Source: Myxococcales bacterium
GTDB taxonomy: Bacteria > Myxococcota_A > Polyangia > Polyangiales > Polyangiaceae
Length of the DNA: 64,000 nt
NCBI GenBank assembly: GCA_016720545.1
Contig: JADKKK010000036.1
Location: 1-64,000, forward strand
Direction of reading: 5' to 3'
The notes beneath the pieces were generated by a model. It was not told where the DNA came from, did not search any database, and saw nothing but the letters and a program-made list of their open reading frames with translations. The position numbers and the translations under genes are program-made. Below are positions 51,493 through 59,703 of the stretch, in pieces. Numbering within the stretch: position 1 is the first letter of the stretch; each line of letters starts with the position of its first letter.

Positions 51493-53625
51493 ATGCCGGA
51501 TCTGCCCTTCAAGCTCGCCACGAATTTCGACCCGAAGGGGGACCAGCCCACGGCCATCGCCGCGCTCACCGAGGGCCTCCGGCGCGGCGACAGGCACCAG
51601 GTGCTGCTCGGCATCACGGGCTCCGGCAAGACCTTCACGATCGCGCACCTCATCCAGAACGCCCAGCGGCCGGCGCTCATCCTCGCGCCCAACAAGACCC
51701 TCGCCGCGCAGCTCTACGGGGAGATGCGCGATCTCTTCCCCGAGAACGCCGTCCGCTATTTCGTGAGCTATTACGACTACTACCAGCCCGAGGCGTACGT
51801 CCCCTCCAGCGACACGTTCATCGACAAAGACGCCATCATCAACGACGCCATCGACCGCATGCGCCACGCGGCGACGCACGCGCTCCTCTCGCGGCGCGAC
51901 GTCATCATCGTCGCGTCGGTGAGCTGCATCTACGGTATCGGAAGCGCGGAGAGCTACCACGGGCTGCTCATCGATCTGCGCGTGGGCGAAGAGCTGCGCC
52001 GCGACGTGTTCCTGCGCCAGCTCGTCGACATTCAATACGAGCGCAACGACATCGACTTTCACCGCGGCACCTTCCGCGTGCGCGGCGACATCGTCGAGGT
52101 GTTCCCCGCGTACGAGCAAGAGACCGCCATCCGCGTCGAGTTCTTCGGCGACACCATCGAGGCCATCAAGGAGGTCGACCCGCTGAGGGGCCGCGTGAAG
52201 GGCTCGGTGCCGCGGTATGCCATCTTCCCGGGCTCTCACTACGTCACGCCGCAAGACCAAATGCGCAAGGCCATCGAAGGCATTCGCGAAGAGCTCCGCG
52301 ACCGCCTGGCCGTGCTCGATCGCGAGGCCAAGCTCGTGGAGAAGCAGCGGCTCGAGCAGCGCACCCAATACGACCTCGAGATGATGGAGCAGATGGGCTT
52401 CTGCAACGGCATCGAGAACTACTCGCGCCACCTCTCGAACAGGAAATCGGGCGAGCCCCCGCCCACGCTGATCGACTATTTTCCCGACGACTTTCTCCTG
52501 ATCATCGACGAGTCGCACCAGACCGTGCCGCAGGTGGGCGCCATGTACAAAGGCGACCGCGCGCGGAAGGAGACCCTCGTCGAGTACGGGTTTCGCCTGC
52601 CGAGCGCGCTCGACAACCGGCCCCTCAAGTTCGACGAGTTCGAGGGCCACGTGAAGCAGGGTATCTACGTGTCGGCCACCCCGGGCGACTACGAGCTCGA
52701 GAAGGCCGAGGGCGTGTTCGTCGAGCAGCTCATTCGACCCACGGGGCTGCTCGATCCGGAGATCGAGGTCCGCCCCGTCGCAGGCCAGGTCGACGATCTC
52801 CTCGGCGAGATCCGCGCCCGCGTGGAGCGCGGCGAGCGGGTGCTCTGCACCACCCTCACGAAGCGCATGGCCGAAGACCTGACCGACTACTACCGCGAGC
52901 TCGGCGTGCGCATTCGCTACCTCCACTCGGACGTAGACACGCTCGAACGCATGGATATTCTTCGCGATTTGCGCCTAGGCGAGTTCGACGTGCTCGTGGG
53001 CATCAACCTCCTCCGCGAGGGGCTCGATCTCCCCGAGGTGTCGCTCGTCGCCATCTTCGACGCCGACAAGGAGGGCTTCCTGCGGAGCCCGCGCTCCCTC
53101 ATCCAGACCAGCGGCCGCGCGGCCCGCAACGCGAACGGCCGCGTCATCATGTACGGCGACACGATCACGCGCTCCATGAAACACGCGATCGACGAGACCC
53201 AGCGGCGCCGCGCCATCCAACAGGCCTACAACGAGAAGCACGGCATCACGCCCCAGACGGTCGTGCGCGCCATCATGGACCTGAACCCGGCGGCCGGCAC
53301 GGTCGACTACCTCGACGTGCCCAAGGTGCGGGGCGGCGGCGCCGGCGGAAAGCGCTCACGCGACGAGGATCCCACCGAGACCCTGCGGGCCCTCCGCGCG
53401 AAGATGGTGGCGGCGGCCGAGGCCCTCGACTTCGAGACGGCCGCGCGCGTGCGCGACGAGCTGAAGCGCCTCGAGGCCGAGGTGGGCGCCGAGATCACGG
53501 CGGAGGCCGCGGAGGGGTACGCGCCCTACACGCGCGCGGGCAGCAAGAAGCGCAGCGCGCCGGCCGCCACCGGGGGCCAGCGAGGGCCCGGCGGGAGAGC
53601 GCCCAGCCGGAAGACGCGCCGCTGA
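51493..53625 (+). CDS. uvrB: Excinuclease ABC subunit B
   Basis: The 710-residue product is of normal size. UvrB verifies DNA damage and hands it to UvrC in nucleotide excision repair. LLGITGSGKTFTIAH is the Walker A, and LILAPNKTLAAQLYGEMRDL and the YYDYYQPEAYVPSSDT hairpin are hallmarks. DKDAIINDAIDRMRHAAT, LIIDESHQTVPQ and VGINLLREGLDLPEV complete the helicase motifs, and QTSGRAARNANGR holds the arginine finger. The UvrC-binding domain is at the C-terminus (MVAAAEALDFETAARVRDEL). The tail is basic and low-complexity. ATG at 51493 gives the canonical start (PDLPFKLATNF). The frame is intact. Confidence 0.97.
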   Translation: MPDLPFKLATNFDPKGDQPTAIAALTEGLRRGDRHQVLLGITGSGKTFTIAHLIQNAQRPALILAPNKTLAAQLYGEMRDLFPENAVRYFVSYYDYYQPEAYVPSSDTFIDKDAIINDAIDRMRHAATHALLSRRDVIIVASVSCIYGIGSAESYHGLLIDLRVGEELRRDVFLRQLVDIQYERNDIDFHRGTFRVRGDIVEVFPAYEQETAIRVEFFGDTIEAIKEVDPLRGRVKGSVPRYAIFPGSHYVTPQDQMRKAIEGIREELRDRLAVLDREAKLVEKQRLEQRTQYDLEMMEQMGFCNGIENYSRHLSNRKSGEPPPTLIDYFPDDFLLIIDESHQTVPQVGAMYKGDRARKETLVEYGFRLPSALDNRPLKFDEFEGHVKQGIYVSATPGDYELEKAEGVFVEQLIRPTGLLDPEIEVRPVAGQVDDLLGEIRARVERGERVLCTTLTKRMAEDLTDYYRELGVRIRYLHSDVDTLERMDILRDLRLGEFDVLVGINLLREGLDLPEVSLVAIFDADKEGFLRSPRSLIQTSGRAARNANGRVIMYGDTITRSMKHAIDETQRRRAIQQAYNEKHGITPQTVVRAIMDLNPAAGTVDYLDVPKVRGGGAGGKRSRDEDPTETLRALRAKMVAAAEALDFETAARVRDELKRLEAEVGAEITAEAAEGYAPYTRAGSKKRSAPAATGGQRGPGGRAPSRKTRR

Positions 53626-53680
53626 ATCAGCTGCGCCGTCGCGCACCGCGGCCAACCAGCGCACGGCGACACGTGGAGGC

Positions 53681-54157
53681 TCAGCGGCAGATCGAATCGC
53701 ACACCTCGGCCACGCACCCGTCGAGCGCCGACACGCGGGCGCGGCAGGTCTTGCGGCTCGCGTAGCAGGCCTCCAGGCAGGCGCAGTCGTCGGCCTTGCA
53801 CGCGTTCACGCACAGCCCGAGCGCCTGGTCGCACTCGGGGTTCGCGAGCTTGAGCTTGAGCTGCTGCGCGCAGCGCCCCACGTACGGCTGCTTGACCGTG
53901 CAGTCGCACGCGGGCAGGGGCGCGGTCGCTAGGCACTCGAGGCACGTGACGGTCTTGGCGCGCGTCCACGTGCGCCGCTGCTCGCAGGCCGCGCGGAGAT
54001 CGTTCGACCCCTCGGTGACGAACGTGGTGTCGTCGCCGCCGCACGCCGCGAGCGACGCGAGGCCGGCGACGCTGAGCCAGGCAATCGAGGCGAGCGGCGC
54101 GCGAGCGCGGGCGAGGGGGGCGCGCGCGGCGCGGGTGACGGACGAAGCGGAGGCCAT
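53681..54157 (-). CDS. Cys-rich lipoprotein
   Basis: The 158-residue product has a long signal region ending in lipobox ASLAACGG. The mature part has fourteen or so Cys in CxC and CxxC spacing (CLECLATAPLPACDC, CVNACKADDCACLEACYAS, CVAEVCDSIC), which implies several disulfides and periplasmic or surface location. Small Cys-knot lipoproteins of this kind are frequent in myxobacteria without known roles. It is convergent with uvrB (55 bp apart). Confidence 0.75.
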   Translation of the reverse strand: MASASSVTRAARAPLARARAPLASIAWLSVAGLASLAACGGDDTTFVTEGSNDLRAACEQRRTWTRAKTVTCLECLATAPLPACDCTVKQPYVGRCAQQLKLKLANPECDQALGLCVNACKADDCACLEACYASRKTCRARVSALDGCVAEVCDSICR

Positions 54158-54241
54158 GCCGACGGTTTTGCCCCTCCTCCCACGCGCTGGCAAGCGGTAC
54201 GACGCTTCCCCGACGGCGGCGAGCCCCGTAGCCTCTCGGCC

Positions 54242-54580
54242 ATGGTCACCCCCAAGGTTGGGTTCGTCGTCATCTACCGCTGGCGCGTGGCGGAGGACAA
54301 AGAGGAGTCGTTCGTGGCGGCGTGGCGCCAGCTCACCGAGCTCATCGCGGAGCGCCGCGGGGGCCTCGGGTCGCGGCTGCACCGCGCGTCGGACGGCACC
54401 TTCGTCGCGTACGCGCAGTGGGCGAGCGAGGAGGCCTGGCGCGCCGCGGGAGAGCGCAACAAGACCGAGGTGCTCGACGAGGCCGCCGTCGCGGCCATGC
54501 GCGGCGCCATCGTCGAGCGCTTCGACGAGATCCGCCTCACCCCCCTCGCCGACCTGCTCGTCCCGGCGGAGGTGGGCTGA
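54242..54580 (+). CDS. ABM-domain (dimeric alpha/beta barrel) protein
   Basis: The 112-residue product reads VGFVVIYRWRVAEDKEESFV, then AWRQLTELIAERRGGLGSRL, FVAYAQWASEEAWRAA and ERFDEIRLTPLADLL. This fits the antibiotic-biosynthesis-monooxygenase-like fold, in which beta1 is followed by a helix, then the strand carrying YAQWAS. Such small dimers oxygenate or isomerise small molecules, or have lost activity. Catalytic residues vary and cannot be judged. It diverges from the Cys-rich lipoprotein gene. Confidence 0.7.
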   Translation: MVTPKVGFVVIYRWRVAEDKEESFVAAWRQLTELIAERRGGLGSRLHRASDGTFVAYAQWASEEAWRAAGERNKTEVLDEAAVAAMRGAIVERFDEIRLTPLADLLVPAEVG

Positions 54581-54593
54581 CGGCGCGGTGACG

Positions 54594-54677
54594 GGGCACT
54601 GCCGGCGGTGCTTCAGGGCACTGCCGGCGGTGCTTCAAGGCACTGCCGGCGGTGCTTCAAGGCACGGCCGGCGGTGC
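54594..54677. repeat. 22-bp tandem repeat with palindromic core, about 4 units
   Basis: Units start at 54594, 54616, 54638 and 54660 (the last incomplete). Each unit contains gcactgccggcggtgc, an imperfect palindrome around gccggc. It lies between the convergent ABM-domain and cysteine desulfurase genes, so it may work as a terminator on both strands. The copies are almost identical. There is no spacer diversity, so it is not a CRISPR array. Confidence 0.85.
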
Positions 54678-54692
54678 CCGGGGGCCTCCGTG

Positions 54693-55834
54693 TCACGTGT
54701 CGACGAGGAATCGCCACGACCGCGCGAGCGCCTCCCGGCTCGCGCGACGACGTCCTCTGTGGTGGTGCGCCCGAGCGTGAGCCGCACGGAGCCGAGCGCT
54801 TCGTCGGCCGGGACGCCCATCGCGAGGATGACGGCCGACGCGGTCTCGTGGCCCTCGTGGCACGCCGAGCCGGTCGACGCCGCGATCTCCGGCGCCCCCG
54901 TGAGTACGGCGTCCCCCGAGGCCCGCGGAAAGCGGACGTTCAGCGTATTCGGCAAGCGAAGGTCGCGATGGCCGTTCAGCGCGAGCCCGGGAATGTCTCG
55001 CGCGAGGTGCTCCCACAGCGCGTCCCGCAGGATCAACGTTCGCGCGGCCGCCGCCTCGAGGTCTCGCCCCGCCGCCTCGCACGCGACGCCGAGCCCGACG
55101 ATCGAGGCGACGTTCTCGGTCCCCGGTCGCAGGCCACGCTCGTGGCCCGCTCCGCGCGCGAAGGGGGCGAGCGGCGTGCCGCGCTTCACGTAGAGCGCCC
55201 CCACGCCCTTCGGCGCGTAGAGCTTGTGCCCGGCGAGGGAGAGCAGATCGACGTCGAGCTCGCGCACGTTCACCGGCACCTTACCGAGCGACTGCGCCGC
55301 GTCGGTGTGAACGACCGCGCCGACGGCCCGCGCCAGCCTGACGAGCTCGGCGACGGGCTGGAGCACGCCGGTCTCGTTGTTCGAGTGCATCACCGTGACG
55401 AGCGCCGTGTCACCGTCGAGAATCTCTCGCAACTCGTCGACACGAGCGCGCCCCTCTGCGTCGACTCCAACGCGTGTGAGCCGCCGCCCGTGCTTCTCGA
55501 GCCACGCGCAGGGGCGCGCCGTTGCGGGGTGCTCGATGACCGTGGTGACGACGTGTTTGCGGTCCTCGCGCGCCTCGGTCACGCCGCGAATGGCGAGGTT
55601 GTTCGCCTCGGTGCCGCCGGACGTGAAGACCACCTCGTCCGCGTCGCATCCGAGGAGCGCGGCGACCTGCTCCCTCGCGTGGGCCACGGCGCTGCGTGCC
55701 CGGGCGCCGTACACGTGGCCGCTCGAGGGGTTGCCGTAGTGCTCGCGCAGGTACGGGAGCATCGCGTCGACGACCTCGGCCAGGAGGGGCGTCGTCGCGT
55801 TGTGGTCGAGGTAGATCGGATCGTCGTGTGTCAT
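54693..55834 (-). CDS. Cysteine desulfurase (NifS/IscS family), one C-terminal frame break
   Basis: The product has about 380 residues. It takes sulfur from cysteine to form an enzyme persulfide. IYLDHNATTPLLAEV, VFTSGGTEANNLAI, VIEHPA, MHSNNETGVLQP and VVHTDAAQSLGKVPV are typical. LLSLAGHKLYAPKGVGALYV holds the PLP lysine, and STGSACHEG the sulfur-accepting Cys. An indel near 54745 separates LTLGRTTTEDVV from the last helix (ALARSWRFLVDT, stop 54693-54695). Its ATG follows the stop of the cysteine synthase gene by two bases. It is the last gene of the sulfur operon. Confidence 0.88.
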
Positions 55835-55836
55835 GC

Positions 55837-56781
55837 TCACACCCACTCCTGCATCCAAGGCTTCGCGCGGTAGCGATCCCATGAGTCGGGCAGGACCGTG
55901 ACGACGGGACCGTCGAGGTCGCCGCGAGCCGCGAGTCGAAGCGCGGCGACCACGTTGGTGCCCGCCGACCCTCCGACGAGCAGCCCTTCCTCGCGCACGA
56001 GCCGCTTCACCATCGCGAAGCTCTCGGCGTCGGAGACCCGCTCGGCGCCGTCGATCACGTCGCGATGGAGGTTCCGCGGAGCCTCGCTCCCGCCTATCCC
56101 CTCGACCGCGTACGAGCCATCCGGTCCGATCCGACCGGTCTCGACCCAGTCCGCGAGGCCCGATCCCACCGGATCGGCGAGGATGACGCGAACGTCGGGC
56201 CACGCCGCTTTCAGCCGACGGCCAACGCCGCTCAACGTCCCGCCCGTGCCCGCGCCGGCGACGAAGGCTCCCACGCGACCGTTCGTCTGCTCGAGGATCT
56301 CGACCGCCGTCGTCTCCGCGTGTGCCCGTACGTTGGCGGGGTTATTGAACTGGTCGGTGAGAAACCAGCCGTGCTCCTCGGCCATCCGCCTCGCGACGGC
56401 GCGAAAGTTGTCGGGGCTCGAAGGCGGTGCGTTCGGCGTGACCACGACCTTCGCGCCGAGCGCCGCGAGCGCGACGCGCTTGTCGACCGACATCTTCTCC
56501 GGCATCACGCAGACGAGCCCGTAGCCGCGCGCGGCGGCCACGAGCGCGAGGCCGACGCCCGTGTTGCCCGCCGTGGCCTCGATCAGCGTCATGCCTGCGC
56601 GAAGAGCTCCGCGGACCTCCGCGTCGTCGACGATCGCGAGCGCGATGCGGTCCTTGATCGACCCTCCCGGGTTCATGTGCTCGCACTTGACCAGCACAGG
56701 AACCGGGAGCCCTGCCGCGATGCGTGCGAGCGGCACCAGAGGAGTGCGACCGATGTGTTCTAGGATGCCAGTGCCGATCAT
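55837..56781 (-). CDS. Cysteine synthase / cystathionine beta-synthase family protein
   Basis: The 314-residue product is a PLP fold II enzyme making cysteine from O-acetylserine and sulfide, or a related exchange. EHIGRTPLVPLARI and EHMNPGGSIKDRIA (PLP lysine) open it. LIEATAGNTGVGLAL (substrate Asn/Thr), FVAGAGTGGTLSGVGRRLK (phosphate loop) and EGLLVGGSAGTN follow. SSPDNFRAVA resembles the CBS-like branch. I chose ATG 56781; an upstream TTG (56805) would add eight residues. It lies 40 bp after the DsrE gene and two bases before the desulfurase ATG. Confidence 0.9.
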   Translation of the reverse strand: MIGTGILEHIGRTPLVPLARIAAGLPVPVLVKCEHMNPGGSIKDRIALAIVDDAEVRGALRAGMTLIEATAGNTGVGLALVAAARGYGLVCVMPEKMSVDKRVALAALGAKVVVTPNAPPSSPDNFRAVARRMAEEHGWFLTDQFNNPANVRAHAETTAVEILEQTNGRVGAFVAGAGTGGTLSGVGRRLKAAWPDVRVILADPVGSGLADWVETGRIGPDGSYAVEGIGGSEAPRNLHRDVIDGAERVSDAESFAMVKRLVREEGLLVGGSAGTNVVAALRLAARGDLDGPVVTVLPDSWDRYRAKPWMQEWV

Positions 56782-56821
56782 CGGGTCCTGTCCGTTCCTG
56801 TTCAATTCCCGAGTGCGCCCA

Positions 56822-57167
56822 TCAGAACACCAGCGTCTTGTCGGCCCACTGCTGCCAGGTCGTCAGCTCCTCGAGCGAGCTTCGCTTCGTGCCCTCGGTG
56901 AGCTCGGCCTCGGCGATGCCGCGGGCGTCCATGCACGTCCCGCAAATGCCAATCTCGGCGCCGTGGGCCTTTCAGCATCACCTCGAGGTTGTAATATCCC
57001 TGGGGCACCTCCTGGTGCGCTTTCGCACACGAGGCGGCGTCGCCCATGAGAAAAAGCTTCACCTCCTCGCCTTCGCGCTTCGAGAGGGCGCCCGCGAGAC
57101 GGAGCGCGTTGAAGCTGCGCTCGGTGCCATAGGGGGGATCGTTCAGGATGAAGAGCGTCTTGGTCAT
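56822..57167 (-). CDS. DsrE-family sulfur-carrier protein (one frame break)
   Basis: A protein of about 115 residues. TLFILNDPPYGTERSFNALR, AGALSKREGEEVKLFLMGDA and CAKAHQEVPQGYYNLEVML are in the first frame. After an extra G near 56969 the continuation is AHGAEIGICGTCMDARGIAE and ends WQQWADKTLVF (TGA 56822-56824). The CGTC pair is the likely persulfide site. DsrE-like proteins carry sulfur between enzymes. Its ATG overlaps the MFS-rhodanese stop (ATGA). Confidence 0.85.
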
Positions 57168-58756
57168 GATCGTGTTCCTTTGGCGGCGAACAGGAGCCAG
57201 GCTTGGGTCCCGCCGCAGAGGGACCGGGCCGACGAAAAACCGAGGGCGCGGAGCTGTTCGGCGGCGCGCTCGGAGCGACCCCCGCCCTTGCCGCACACAG
57301 CGACGACGGGCACGCCCCGAGGCAGCTCCGAGGCCCGCTCCCCGAGCGTGTCGAGCGGGACGTTGCGAGCCCCCTCGACGTGCCCTTGCTCGAACTCCTC
57401 GGGCGAGCGCACGTCGACGACGATCGCGGCGGACAGGTGACGGAGCTCGCCGGGCTCCACACACGTGGTCGCGGCTCGCTGGAGGGGACTCGGCGGCGCG
57501 CTCGTCGCGCTCGTCGCGCTCGTCTTGTTCGTCTCGGACATGCGCACGGCGACGACGAGCCCCGAGGCGAACGTGAGCGCCGCGACGATCCACATCGCCG
57601 AAGGCAGCCCGAGCGCGTCGGCGATCGCCCCGGCGAGGAGCGCGCCGATCGCGTAGCCGAGATCGCGCCAGAGCCGGTACACGCCCACCGAGGAGGCGCG
57701 CCACGAGGGGTGCGCCACGTCGCCGATCGCGGCGAGCAGCGTCGGGTAGACCATCGCGGTGCCCACGCCGAGCAGCGCGGCCCCCGTCGCGAAGCCCGCG
57801 AAGCGGGTCGCGAGGACGACGAACGCGATGCCGACCGACTGGACCCACATCCCCGAGGCGATAAGCCACTTGCGCCCCACGCGATCCGAGAGTGCGCCGG
57901 TGAAGAGCTGCGTGACTCCCCAGGTGGCGGGGTAGATCGCGGCGAGCGTGCCGATCTGCCCGAGGGTCATGCCAGCCGCGGCGAAGAACAGGGGAAAGAG
58001 GCCCCACGCCATGCCGTCGTTCAGATTGTTGACGAGCCCGGCCTGGCTCACGCTGGAGAGGTTCTTGTCGAAGAGCGTGGTGCGCCAGAACACCTCGCGC
58101 TGGGTCGGCACGGCCTCCGGCGCGAGCTCGCCGTGGAGCTTCACCTCGGCGGTGACGTGGTGTTTGGTCTCGCGCACGACCAGCGCCGAGAGCAAGAGGC
58201 CGATCGCGACGAACCCGACGCCGAGGTAAAACGGCTCCGGACGAAGCCCGTAGTGTGCGGCGATGAAGCCTGTGGCGAGCGCGCTGCCCGCGACCGCGAA
58301 ATACCCAGCGAACTCGTTCACCCCCATCGCGAAGCCGCGCTTCGCCGGGCCCGCGAGATCGATCTTCATGATGACCGTGGTCGACCACGTGAGCCCCTGG
58401 CTGACGCCGAGGAGGGCGTTGGCGAACAGCACCCACGACCAGCTCGGAGCCCACATGAGGAGAAAGGGCACGGGGACGGCGACGAGCCAGCCCCCGACGA
58501 GCACGTGTTTGCGGCCGAACCTGTCGGAGAGGCGCCCGGCGAGGTAATTGGTCAGCGCCTTGGTGACGCCGAACACGACGATGAACGACAGCACCGCCGA
58601 GCGCGCGGCGAGGTGAAACTCCTGCTCGGCGATCGCCGGCAGGATGCTGCGCTCCATGCCGACCATCGCGCCGACGAAGGCGTTGACGACGACGAGCAGC
58701 GAGAACTGCCCTAGGTTCTCGCGGAGGCCGAGTCGGACCGGGCTCGTCGCGCTCAT
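57164..58756 (-). CDS. MFS transporter fused to C-terminal rhodanese domain
   Basis: The 530-residue product has twelve membrane segments with the MFS signature (LAGRLSDRFGRKHVLVGG, and TGALSDRVGRKWLIASG in the second half). After a Ser/Thr/Ala linker at about 410-425 comes a rhodanese domain: IVVDVRSPEEFEQGHVEGAR and the active-site loop VVAVCGKGGGRSERAA with its Cys. The transporter probably moves a sulfur compound, with the rhodanese accepting or donating sulfane sulfur on the cytoplasmic side. It is coupled by ATGA overlaps to the regulator upstream and DsrE downstream. Confidence 0.9.
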   Translation of the reverse strand: MSATSPVRLGLRENLGQFSLLVVVNAFVGAMVGMERSILPAIAEQEFHLAARSAVLSFIVVFGVTKALTNYLAGRLSDRFGRKHVLVGGWLVAVPVPFLLMWAPSWSWVLFANALLGVSQGLTWSTTVIMKIDLAGPAKRGFAMGVNEFAGYFAVAGSALATGFIAAHYGLRPEPFYLGVGFVAIGLLLSALVVRETKHHVTAEVKLHGELAPEAVPTQREVFWRTTLFDKNLSSVSQAGLVNNLNDGMAWGLFPLFFAAAGMTLGQIGTLAAIYPATWGVTQLFTGALSDRVGRKWLIASGMWVQSVGIAFVVLATRFAGFATGAALLGVGTAMVYPTLLAAIGDVAHPSWRASSVGVYRLWRDLGYAIGALLAGAIADALGLPSAMWIVAALTFASGLVVAVRMSETNKTSATSATSAPPSPLQRAATTCVEPGELRHLSAAIVVDVRSPEEFEQGHVEGARNVPLDTLGERASELPRGVPVVAVCGKGGGRSERAAEQLRALGFSSARSLCGGTQAWLLFAAKGTRS

Positions 58757-59454
58757 GAGCGAGCTCTCCTTCCAGCGCCGCCTTCACGGTGCGCCTCGGT
58801 CCGAAAGCCGCGGGCGCGCCAGTCGACGACGCCTTGCTCCATGCGGTGGGCCTTGAAGCCCTTCTTTCGGAGGAGCTCGACGGCCTCGACCGCCATCACG
58901 CAATACGGCCCGCGGCAGTAGGCGACGACCTCGCGGCCCTTCGGAAGCTCCCTCACGCGGTCCGCGAGCTCGGCGACCGGAATCGAGAGCGCGCCCGGGA
59001 TGTGACCCGCGCGGTACTCCTCCGGTGGTCGCACGTCGAGGACGGTGACCTCGCCGCTCCGCACGCGTCGAAGCAGCTCCTCGCCCTCGACGGCCTCCAT
59101 GGCGCCGCGCGCGTCGAAGTAGTCGCGCGTGACCTGCTCGACCTCGGCGAGCCGGGACTCGGCGAGGCTGCGCAGAGAGAAGAAGAAGGTGCAGACCTCG
59201 TCGTCGGCCAGCCGGTACTCCACGTAGAGGCCTTTCTTCTCTGCGTCGACGAGGCGGGCGGCGCGCAGGACCTGCAGGTGCTGCGAGGCGTTCGCGACCG
59301 AGATGCCCGCGTGGCTGGCGAGCGCCTCGACCGTACGCGGACCCTGGCAGAGGAGGTCGAGCAGCTCGATGCGCTTCGGCGCCGAGACGGCCTTCCCGAG
59401 GCGCGCGAACTGCTCGTAGATGGCGTCCTTGAAGCGCCGAGAGGGCGTGGTCAT
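58753..59454 (-). CDS. ArsR-family regulator fused to rhodanese domain
   Basis: The 233-residue product has a winged helix at about 10-95: SAPKRIELLDLLCQG, ALASHAGISVANASQHLQVL, GLYVEYRLADDEVCTFF. Cys36 (LLCQG) and Cys88 (EVC) are placed like the two cysteines of persulfide-sensing SqrR/BigR regulators. The rhodanese domain at about 122-220 has VLDVRPPEEYRAGHIPGALS and AYCRGPYC, where Cys180 would carry the persulfide. The likely job is to repress the operon until sulfane sulfur is present. It is the first gene of the operon. An inverted-repeat operator overlaps its own promoter immediately upstream. Confidence 0.92.
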   Translation of the reverse strand: MTTPSRRFKDAIYEQFARLGKAVSAPKRIELLDLLCQGPRTVEALASHAGISVANASQHLQVLRAARLVDAEKKGLYVEYRLADDEVCTFFFSLRSLAESRLAEVEQVTRDYFDARGAMEAVEGEELLRRVRSGEVTVLDVRPPEEYRAGHIPGALSIPVAELADRVRELPKGREVVAYCRGPYCVMAVEAVELLRKKGFKAHRMEQGVVDWRARGFRTEAHREGGAGRRARS

Positions 59455-59456
59455 AG

Positions 59457-59489
59457 TTCAATCATTAGCGCAACTGCTTGAATAGTCAA
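59457..59489 (-). promoter_or_regulatory. Leaderless promoter with overlapping ArsR-type operator
   Basis: On the minus strand, TTGACT (59489-59484), a 17-nt spacer and AATGAT (59466-59461) are followed only 6 nt later by the ATG at 59454, so a leaderless transcript is expected. The inverted repeat TTCAAGCA-N10-TGATTGAA (59482-59457; 7 of 8 arm positions pair) covers the spacer and -10. A bound regulator would therefore block RNA polymerase. Confidence 0.6.
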
Positions 59490-59703
59490 GGGGCCGACCG
59501 TCACGGCGGCCCTCGCGGCCCTCCACACCACGTTCGCCCCGGCGCCGCTTCGTCCCCTCCGGGCACTTGCAGGGAGGATCGAGGCCTGCCGACTCGCGGA
59601 CCGTCCGTGGACACGCCTCCGCCGTCCGTGACGCCCGCCCGCGGGGAATTCCTGCGTAGAACCGCGAGGAGCCCGTCGGCATCGCGCTTGCTCTGCAGCG
59701 GTC

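Noticed and set aside
54594..54677. Possible CRISPR array
   Set aside because: The units are contiguous with no unique spacers and no cas genes; it is a simple tandem repeat.
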